Source of the DNA: Paenibacillus castaneae
Lineage (GTDB): Bacteria; Bacillota; Bacilli; Paenibacillales; Paenibacillaceae
Length of the DNA: 35,000 nucleotides
NCBI RefSeq assembly: GCF_002884445.1
Contig: NZ_KZ614144.1
Span: 1,056,202 to 1,091,201 of the forward strand
Direction: 5' to 3'
Shown here in pieces: positions 25,795 through 32,173 of the stretch. Positions within the stretch are counted from its first letter, which is position 1. Every line of letters starts with the position of its first letter. The notes beneath the pieces were generated by a model that saw nothing but the letters and a program-made list of their open reading frames with translations, searched no databases and had not been told where the DNA came from. A program made the position numbers and the translations under genes.

Positions 25795-26658
25795 CTATTT
25801 AATTGCTGAGATTGGAATAAATTTCAGCTTTTTCAACGATCCGTTTTGGAACTTCGTGCTTTGAATATATTCGATGAATTCCTTTGTTGCTCCAGTAGGC
25901 TCGCCCTTAGTCATAAAGTAGCCGTAGCCCCAAACTTTATATTTGCCGTTAATGACGTTAGCCTCAGTTGGCGCGATGTCGTTAATTTTAAGTGCAGTCA
26001 TTTTGTCTGTTACATAGGCAAGGTCCATATAACCGATCGCATTAGGCGTCGTTTCAATTGTTGTCTTCATGTCGCCGCTTGTTTTGACTTCTTTGTAGTT
26101 GTCGCCTTTAGTCATAAAGTCGGTGCCATCGAGCGCCTTGTCTTGGAAGTTAACGCGAGTTCCTGATCCGAAAGTACGGTTTACAACGATGATTTCTGCA
26201 TCTTTGCCGCCTACGTCTTTCCAGTTTTTGATTTTGCCGGAGAAGATCCCTTGCAGATCTTTTGTAGTCAGATTCGTTACGCCTACGTTTTTGTTAACTA
26301 CAGTTGCGAAAGGAATAATAGCTACTTTATGAGCGACTTGGCCGTCAAATTTTTTGAAGCCTGGTACGTCCTTGGTAGCATCCCAGTCTACAGCTCCAAT
26401 GTCAGCGATTCCTTTGCGTACAGCCTGAGGTCCTGTGATCGAACCTGCAGCAGACGCTGAAATTTTCACTTTTGGATTCAGCTTTTTGAATTCATTAGCC
26501 GCTTGAAGCGTCAATGGCAGAAGAGCCGACGAGCCGTTAATGACGATTTTGCCGGTTAGCTTGCTCGCAGCATGAACCGTAGAAGTTGAAGCGGGAACAG
26601 AGCTGAAGCCGACTACGGCAATAAGCGCAGCGATCGTGAGTTGTTTAAACCATTTCAT
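25795..26658 (-). CDS. pstS: Phosphate-binding protein PstS (no lipobox)
   Basis: The product is 287 residues. It has the phosphate-binding NGSSALLPL loop near 42-50 of the precursor and RTFGSGTR in the middle, both typical of PstS. A Sec signal peptide (about 1-31, ending VHA before ASK) has no cysteine, and no Cys was seen in the whole protein, so there is no lipobox. In a Gram-positive cell this predicts a released or otherwise retained protein. GGAGGT lies 9 nt before the ATG. The gene sits 20 bp after the stalk/propeller gene and starts the transporter part of the operon. Confidence 0.92.
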   Translation of the reverse strand: MKWFKQLTIAALIAVVGFSSVPASTSTVHAASKLTGKIVINGSSALLPLTLQAANEFKKLNPKVKISASAAGSITGPQAVRKGIADIGAVDWDATKDVPGFKKFDGQVAHKVAIIPFATVVNKNVGVTNLTTKDLQGIFSGKIKNWKDVGGKDAEIIVVNRTFGSGTRVNFQDKALDGTDFMTKGDNYKEVKTSGDMKTTIETTPNAIGYMDLAYVTDKMTALKINDIAPTEANVINGKYKVWGYGYFMTKGEPTGATKEFIEYIQSTKFQNGSLKKLKFIPISAIK

Positions 26659-26678
26659 TAGGAATGACCTCCAATTAA

Positions 26679-28079
26679 TTAGTTAGTTATATTTTTCCAA
26701 TTTCCGTTAACAAACACAGCCAGTTGACCTTCGATAAGTGCCGCAATATCCGAATTATTCGATATAATCAGTTCTGACGCGCGGTCAGTCACAGTCTGTA
26801 CAAGTCTGCTCGCACCCGTTGCGCTGTCAATTTCATAAATAGCGTTCGTGCTGTTACCATCAGCCGTTAGCAGATATAGCTTGCTTCCGCCTTGAACCAG
26901 TTGGTAGACGTCTTTCTCTGCGAATAGAGGTGTGCTTGCTTTTCCTGTATTATCCACTGTGATGAGCTGTCCGATGCTTGCATCGTCTGCGCTCTCGCTG
27001 ATGTAGCTTACTTTGGAGCCGTCTGCTGACAACTTAAGGAACACTTTATCAGCTGTATCCTTGGTAAGCTGTACGGGCTTATTGTCCGCAGCAGCAGTGT
27101 TGTAATAGTAGATTTGCGGCTCAGTGCCTGTAGCATCAATTGCAACATCGTCAAGCTCAACATCCTTGTTGCTGTCAGCTGTAACCTTCGGTTGTTTGAA
27201 GACGTAGAACGCAAATTTCGTTCCGTCTGTTGATATTTCAAGATTCGCCTTGTAGTCAACTTTGTCTTCCAGTACTTTGGACACTTTTCCGTCTGCTACT
27301 GTAAGCTTAGCGATAACAGAGCTTTTGTCCCCTTGCAGGAAGAAGAGGGACGTGCCGTCTTTGGACCATTGCAGTTCGTTCTTGATCGAGTCGTCTGTGC
27401 TGATTTGAGTTGATTTCTTGCTGCTTAGATCAATTGTGTATACGGCGCCATTCGCATCGGAATAAGCAGCGCTTCTGCCATCTGGAGAAAGAATAAGATC
27501 GGATGTATCTTCGGATGCAAGAAGCAGCTCGTATTTGCCTGTTGCTGCGTTTACTAAGTAATCCTCGCGGCCCTTATCAGCAGTATTGGAGACGATAAGC
27601 TGGGAAGAGTTAACCCAGACAGCACGCTCTGCGCCTTCAAGCAGTTGAACGGTGGAGATGGTGTTGTCCTCATAAGTGCCACCAAGCGCTTTAACAAATG
27701 CTTGAGGTTCGATGAATGTGGAGTAAGCTACTTCTTTCGCCGGGTAATTCAGAGGAGTGGCTACTCCGTTAACATCAATTGTTTTTGAAGCAATTTTTAG
27801 CTTTACTGTGTTATTTCCAAACTTCACAACAACAGTGTGGTCTTTGTTAATATGCAGTGTAGCGCCTAGTGCGTTCGTTATGTCGCGAACGGAAGCAAGC
27901 GTGACATCGCCATCGACTATCGTGCGAATCGAATACGGGTTTGCATTAACTAGAAAAGTGGATTGTTCAATTTGCACAGCGTGCTGGCCTGCTGCCGTTT
28001 GTGCGAATACAGGAGTGACTGCTGTTGCGCTAATTGCTGCTGCGATCATCGAGATTACCATTGCTTTTTTCATTTGCAT
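26679..28079 (-). CDS. Secreted stalk-domain / beta-propeller protein of the pst operon
   Basis: The product is 466 residues. A signal peptide (about 1-26, ending VFA before QT) is followed by a copper-amine-oxidase N-terminal-like 'stalk' domain (about 36-150, with LASVRDITNALGATLHINK and FIEPQAFVKALGG), which many Paenibacillus exported proteins carry. The rest (about 155-460) shows repeated strands of a TolB/WD40-like beta-propeller, e.g. LILSPDGRSAAYSDANG, LQWSKDGTSLFFLQG and LKLSADGSKVSYISE. No enzyme motif is visible. AAAGGTGA lies 9 nt before the ATG at 28079. It is the first gene behind the Pho box and 20 bp from pstS, so it is expected to be induced by phosphate starvation. Its role in uptake is unknown. 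Confidence 0.85.
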   Translation of the reverse strand: MQMKKAMVISMIAAAISATAVTPVFAQTAAGQHAVQIEQSTFLVNANPYSIRTIVDGDVTLASVRDITNALGATLHINKDHTVVVKFGNNTVKLKIASKTIDVNGVATPLNYPAKEVAYSTFIEPQAFVKALGGTYEDNTISTVQLLEGAERAVWVNSSQLIVSNTADKGREDYLVNAATGKYELLLASEDTSDLILSPDGRSAAYSDANGAVYTIDLSSKKSTQISTDDSIKNELQWSKDGTSLFFLQGDKSSVIAKLTVADGKVSKVLEDKVDYKANLEISTDGTKFAFYVFKQPKVTADSNKDVELDDVAIDATGTEPQIYYYNTAAADNKPVQLTKDTADKVFLKLSADGSKVSYISESADDASIGQLITVDNTGKASTPLFAEKDVYQLVQGGSKLYLLTADGNSTNAIYEIDSATGASRLVQTVTDRASELIISNNSDIAALIEGQLAVFVNGNWKNITN

Positions 28080-28130
28080 GGAATAATGTCACCTTTCTCA
28101 AATGGGGTATTTTTTTTTATAAACCGAATC

Positions 28131-28148
28131 TCCGACAGCCTTAGTCGG
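28131..28148 (-). other. Leader hairpin upstream of the stalk/propeller gene
   Basis: CCGAC (28132-28136) pairs with GTCGG (28144-28148) in the predicted 150-nt leader of the pst operon mRNA. No riboswitch class is recognised. Confidence 0.35.
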
Positions 28149-28232
28149 TATGTATAGTTGGCTCGATCCCTCCCAGGCAGGTTAGTTCGGAACTTTTCTT
28201 GATTGCTTATGCTTGTTATTCTTTTCCACTTG

Positions 28233-28286
28233 ATAATAGCAACGTTTTGTTATCCCAATATTTAGAATTTGTATGGAATTTGTAAA
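28233..28286 (-). promoter_or_regulatory. PhoP box and promoter of the stalk-pstSCA operon
   Basis: On the minus strand four TTAACA-like hexamers recur with an exact 11-bp period: TTTACA (28281-28286), CATACA (28270-28275), TAAATA (28259-28264) and ATAACA (28248-28253). A -10-like TATTAT follows at 28233-28238, 9 bp from the last repeat. This matches the Bacillus PhoP-box layout, where repeats cover about -20 to -60. Confidence 0.85.
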
Positions 28287-28320
28287 CGTTAGAGGAAAGA
28301 TATGAGAATGCATTAAATAG

Positions 28321-28347
28321 AAAAAAGCCCTCAGAAATTGAGGGCTT
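28321..28347 (-). terminator. Hairpin terminator read leftwards
   Basis: AAGCCCTCA (28325-28333) pairs with TGAGGGCTT (28339-28347). The minus-strand tail is a T run (28321-28326), so it ends something transcribed leftwards, possibly the small frame at 28331-28474. Confidence 0.8.
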
Positions 28348-28474
28348 CTTCCGTATTATCAGCGTCCAGTAATGGATGCTTCTTGCTGATTTCTTCAAGC
28401 TGAACTATTTCAACACATATATAGAAGATACTTAATTGATTTTCGATTATTGTCGATAAAACAACGGCGTTCAT
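28331..28474 (-). CDS. Possible 47-residue protein or gene remnant
   Basis: A 47-codon frame starts at an ATG at 28472-28474 and stops inside the terminator stem. Its end reads LEEISKKHPLLDADNTEEAL then NF, which has real-protein character. No ribosome site precedes the ATG, so it may be the surviving 3' end of a longer gene, with its terminator intact. The family is not recognised. Confidence 0.35.
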   Translation of the reverse strand: MNAVVLSTIIENQLSIFYICVEIVQLEEISKKHPLLDADNTEEALNF

Positions 28475-28485
28475 TGATGATCATA

Positions 28486-28515
28486 TTGACACTAAAAACA
28501 ATTATGTGTTATATA
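28486..28515 (+). promoter_or_regulatory. Promoter of htpG
   Basis: A perfect TTGACA (28486-28491) and TATATA (28510-28515) are spaced by 18 bp. The start of transcription near 28522 falls just before the CIRCE element. Confidence 0.85.
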
Positions 28516-28525
28516 AAAGGAAGAA

Positions 28526-28552
28526 TTAGCACTCTAATTATTAGAGTGCTAA
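28526..28552. promoter_or_regulatory. CIRCE element (HrcA operator)
   Basis: TTAGCACTC (28526-28534), a 9-bp spacer, then GAGTGCTAA (28544-28552): a perfect match to CIRCE. It lies at the predicted transcription start, 46 bp before the htpG start codon, so HrcA should repress htpG in the absence of heat or unfolding stress. Confidence 0.97.
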
Positions 28553-28598
28553 TCACGAGACGAAACTTGTTATTTATGAATTGAAAGGAGTTTCAACC

Positions 28599-30479
28599 AT
28601 GGCGAAAAAACAATTTAAAGCAGAATCAAAGAGATTGCTGGAAATGATGATTAATTCCATTTACACGCAGAAAGAAATCTTCTTAAGAGAACTTATTTCT
28701 AATGCGAGCGATGCCATTGACAAAATATATTACAAAGCTCTAACTGATGATCAATTAGTGTTCAACAAAGAGAGTTACTACATTAAAGTAGCAGCTGACC
28801 AAGCAAACCGTACATTGACTATTACAGATACAGGTATCGGGATGACGAAGGAGGATCTTGAAAATAACCTCGGGATTATTGCCAAGAGCGGCTCATTCGC
28901 ATTCAAAAATGAAAATGAAATCAAAGATGGCCATAATATTATCGGTCAGTTCGGTGTTGGCTTCTATTCCGCCTTCATGGTAGCAGATGTGGTTACGGTA
29001 ATCAGCAAAGCTTTGGGCAGCGATGAGGCTTTCAAGTGGGAATCCAAAGATTCTGACGGTTATACGATTGTGCCTTGCGAGAAGGAAACGGTCGGAACTG
29101 AAATTATTTTGAGAATTAAAGAAAACACGGAGGACGAGCAGTATGATGAATATCTTGAGCCGTATCGCTTAAGAGCCATTATCAAGAAATACTCCGACTT
29201 TATTCGATACCCAATTAAGATGGACGTAAAAGAACAAAAGCTCAAAGAAGGCAGTGAAAACGAGTTCGAGGAGCATCAAGAAGAACAGACTTTAAACAGC
29301 ATGGTGCCTATTTGGCGCAAAAGTAAAAATGAGCTGACAACCGAGGACTATAACAATTTCTATTTCGAGAAACGTTACGGCTTCGACCAGCCGATTAAGC
29401 ATCTTCATATTAACGCGGATGGCGCTGTAATTTATAATGCCATTTTGTTTATTCCAGAAAATACGCCGTTTGATTATTATACAAAAGAATATGAGAAGGG
29501 CTTAGAGCTTTATTCCAATGGCGTGCTCATTATGGATAAATGCTCAGACCTGCTTCCTGATTATTTCAGCTTTGTGAAAGGCATGGTCGATTCAGAAGAT
29601 TTGTCGCTTAACATTTCACGAGAGCTGCTGCAGCATGACAGACAGCTTAAGCTCATCGCCAAAAACATTAAGAACAAAATCAAAAGCCAATTGCAAAGCA
29701 TTTTGAAGGATGAAAGAGAAAAGTATGAGCAGTTCTATAAATCATTTGGCAGAGGATTGAAATTTGGCGTATACAATGATTACGGCGTCAATAAAGATGA
29801 TCTCCAAGATCTGCTGTTGTTCTATTCCTCCAAGGAGAAGAAGCTGGTTTCTCTAGATGAATACGTTTCGAGAATGCCTGAGGATCAGAAATACATTTAT
29901 TATGCATCCGGCGAATCGATTGAAAGAATAGAAAAGCTGCCGCAAATTGAGCTGGTATCGGATAAAGGCTACGAGATGCTGTACTTTACCGATGACATCG
30001 ATGAATTTGCTATCAAAGTAATTGCGAAATACAAGGAGAAAGAATTTAAATCTGTATCGAGCGGTGATCTGGGCATTGAATCGGATGCCTCCGACAACAA
30101 AGCGGATACAGAAGAGAGCGAAAGCAAAGATCTTTTCGAGCAAATGAGCACCATTCTAGCTGGAAAAGTATCGAGCGTGAAAGCTTCTAAGCGTCTGAAA
30201 TCCCATCCGGTTTGCTTATCCGCTGAAGGTGAAGTAACGATCGAGATGGAAAAAATATTAAAGGCGATGCCAAACAGCCAAGATGTAAAAGCGGACAAGG
30301 TATTAGAAATCAATATCAATCATGAAGTATATCAATCCTTGAAAGCCGCTTACTTGAATGATAAAGAGAAGCTGAATCTCTATACCAACCTACTATATAC
30401 TCAAGCGCTGCTTATAGAAGGCTTGCCGATTCAGGATCCTGTGGAGTTCACGAACGATATTTGTAAAATCATGGTCTAG
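28599..30479 (+). CDS. htpG: Molecular chaperone HtpG (Hsp90 family)
   Basis: The product is 626 residues, normal for bacterial Hsp90. The N-terminal GHKL ATPase domain shows [34 protein letters not shown] and [15 protein letters not shown]. The middle domain has [20 protein letters not shown], and a C-terminal dimerisation domain follows. It remodels client proteins in the cytoplasm using ATP. I chose the ATG at 28599 ([14 protein letters not shown]), 8 nt after AAAGGAG; an in-frame TTG at 28581 lies before that ribosome site. It is a single-gene unit with its own promoter, CIRCE operator and terminator. Confidence 0.97.
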   Translation: MAKKQFKAESKRLLEMMINSIYTQKEIFLRELISNASDAIDKIYYKALTDDQLVFNKESYYIKVAADQANRTLTITDTGIGMTKEDLENNLGIIAKSGSFAFKNENEIKDGHNIIGQFGVGFYSAFMVADVVTVISKALGSDEAFKWESKDSDGYTIVPCEKETVGTEIILRIKENTEDEQYDEYLEPYRLRAIIKKYSDFIRYPIKMDVKEQKLKEGSENEFEEHQEEQTLNSMVPIWRKSKNELTTEDYNNFYFEKRYGFDQPIKHLHINADGAVIYNAILFIPENTPFDYYTKEYEKGLELYSNGVLIMDKCSDLLPDYFSFVKGMVDSEDLSLNISRELLQHDRQLKLIAKNIKNKIKSQLQSILKDEREKYEQFYKSFGRGLKFGVYNDYGVNKDDLQDLLLFYSSKEKKLVSLDEYVSRMPEDQKYIYYASGESIERIEKLPQIELVSDKGYEMLYFTDDIDEFAIKVIAKYKEKEFKSVSSGDLGIESDASDNKADTEESESKDLFEQMSTILAGKVSSVKASKRLKSHPVCLSAEGEVTIEMEKILKAMPNSQDVKADKVLEININHEVYQSLKAAYLNDKEKLNLYTNLLYTQALLIEGLPIQDPVEFTNDICKIMV

Positions 30480-30486
30480 TTATAGC

Positions 30487-30516
30487 AAAAACCTCCTGAT
30501 TTCAGGAGGTTTTTTT
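30487..30516 (+). terminator. Terminator of htpG
   Basis: AAACCTCCTGA and TCAGGAGGTTT form a tight stem (about 30489-30512) followed by T residues to 30516, about 8 bp after the stop. Confidence 0.93.
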
Positions 30517-30639
30517 GATGGGATTTTTCCTCTATTATCTGGAGTAGCCGAACAAACTCTTATTGGAAAAATAGCCAAAAGTTCATAGTATTAGATTTTG
30601 GCATAGTGTACAATGTAGGCATGGGAGGAAGGCTATGCC

Positions 30640-32046
30640 ATGAACTTTTACGCGACTTTTTTTATAAACATAAGTATCCTTATCACCAGTTCTTATCTTT
30701 TTAATTTGCTATATAAAAACCTCATTCAGAAATACTCTTACCTGACGAGACATATCTTCTTGATTGTCATATTTATTTTTTCCGGCTGGCTAGCTATGAG
30801 TGTTGGAGTGAAGATGAACGAGGGTCCTCTCTTTGATTTGCGTAACGTGCCGATTATTGTAGCGACGCTTATGTTCAGCAATCCCCGGCATATTGTTCTA
30901 ATTGGTCTTGGAATGGCGGGCGCGAGATATTTCGTTAATGGAATGTCGTTCAATGCGGTAACCGGATCTCTTAATATTTTCTTACTGGGTCTGGTCGCTG
31001 CGGGACTTGTGATGCTATACGCACGAAAAAAGGAATGGAATTATCGCTTGAAGGCGACGATTTCACTTCTAGCCATTAATATCTCACAAGTTGCGGGTAT
31101 ATTGATCTTTGGAGCAGTGCCGCGAGCGCTCTATTTTAAACAAGTAATGCCGTATACTTTACCGCTTGGGTTATTGCTTGGAGCTTTTTTCTTGTTTATT
31201 ATTCATGATTTTTATAAGGAGCAGCTTCGAGTGGACGAGCTTAGCTGCAAGAATAAGCTCCTTCTTAAGCAAACGGAAGAGCTTAGTGCGGCAAAGAAGG
31301 AACTGGAGGGACAAGCGCTTCAAATTATACAAGCATCGAAATATAAATCGGATTTCATGGCTAATATGTCACATGAGCTCCGAACACCGCTCAACAGTAT
31401 TATCATTCTATCCCAGCTCATTCGTGAAAACGACAATGATAAGGTGCAAGAAGAGCATCAGCAATATGCGGACATTATTCATGAGTCTAGCAATGAGCTG
31501 CTTCGAATCATCAATGATATTCTTGACCTCTCCAAGGTGGAGGCAGGGAAAATGGAAATAGATTGGGCAGCTTCTTCAATCGAGGATGTGACGCAGCTCG
31601 TTTATTATCAGCTTCTTCCGATGGCGGAGAAGAAACAACTGGACTTTAAAATTCATGTGAGCGCTGAGGTGCCGGAGGTAATCGTAACCGATGCATTGAG
31701 GCTAAGCCAAATACTACGCAACTTGCTTTCCAACGCTGTTAAATTTACAGACCAGGGAAGTATTACTCTACGTGTATCGTTGGATCCTGCGAACAGCTTC
31801 GTTTTGTTTACCGTTAAGGATACCGGAATCGGGATTGAGGAAAACAACCAGCTTCTCATCTTTGATGCTTTCCAGCAGGAGGACGGTACTATTAATCGGA
31901 AATATGAAGGCACCGGACTCGGACTTTCCATCAGTCAACAGCTCGCCAAGCTGCTCGGAGGCAAGCTTACGCTCAGAAGCGCAAAGGGCAAGGGCAGTGA
32001 ATTCACACTTCATTTACCTATTACTCCAACCATGAAGCAAGGCTAG
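30640..32046 (+). CDS. Sensor histidine kinase with LytS-type 5TM sensor and HisKA core
   Basis: The product is 468 residues. Residues 1-190 contain five to six membrane helices of the 5TMR_LYT (LytS/YhcK) type, with the conserved NxGPLFDLRNVPI-like loop (EGPLFDLRNVPIIVA, 61-75) and GxARYFVNG. A coiled-coil linker (about 195-235) leads to HisKA with H245 in SHELRTPLNS, then an ATPase domain with NLLSNAVKF, DTGIGIEENN and GTGLGLSISQ. GGAGG (30624-30628) precedes the ATG by 11 nt. No response regulator gene adjoins it, so its partner is unknown. LytS-type sensors respond to membrane or wall state; the signal here is unknown. Confidence 0.9.
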   Translation: MNFYATFFINISILITSSYLFNLLYKNLIQKYSYLTRHIFLIVIFIFSGWLAMSVGVKMNEGPLFDLRNVPIIVATLMFSNPRHIVLIGLGMAGARYFVNGMSFNAVTGSLNIFLLGLVAAGLVMLYARKKEWNYRLKATISLLAINISQVAGILIFGAVPRALYFKQVMPYTLPLGLLLGAFFLFIIHDFYKEQLRVDELSCKNKLLLKQTEELSAAKKELEGQALQIIQASKYKSDFMANMSHELRTPLNSIIILSQLIRENDNDKVQEEHQQYADIIHESSNELLRIINDILDLSKVEAGKMEIDWAASSIEDVTQLVYYQLLPMAEKKQLDFKIHVSAEVPEVIVTDALRLSQILRNLLSNAVKFTDQGSITLRVSLDPANSFVLFTVKDTGIGIEENNQLLIFDAFQQEDGTINRKYEGTGLGLSISQQLAKLLGGKLTLRSAKGKGSEFTLHLPITPTMKQG

Positions 32047-32160
32047 CATTCGCAAACCTAAGCACACGCTTACGAAGAAAGGTTTGCATTCGCAAACCTA
32101 AGCATACGCTTACGAAGAGAGGTTTGCATTCGCAAACCTAAGCATACGCTTACGAAGAAT
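32046..32160. repeat. Three tandem 40-bp repeats with nested hairpins
   Basis: Copies start at 32046, 32086 and 32126, each beginning GCATTCGCAAACCTAAGC, with one or two differences; the third is cut by the next gene's ribosome site. Each junction forms GGTTTGC-attc-GCAAACC, and each unit contains TAAGC-atac-GCTTA. The array fills the whole gap between the kinase stop and the next gene. Confidence 0.95.
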
Positions 32161-32173
32161 GAGGAGAACTCAT

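Noticed and set aside
29969..30319. 116-codon minus-strand frame
   Set aside because: It is antisense to the htpG coding region, with no start signal.
31166..31561. 131-codon plus-strand frame
   Set aside because: It is out of frame within the histidine kinase gene; the kinase motifs are in the other frame.
32046..32160. CRISPR-like array
   Set aside because: The three 40-bp units are directly adjacent with no unique spacers, and no cas gene is present.
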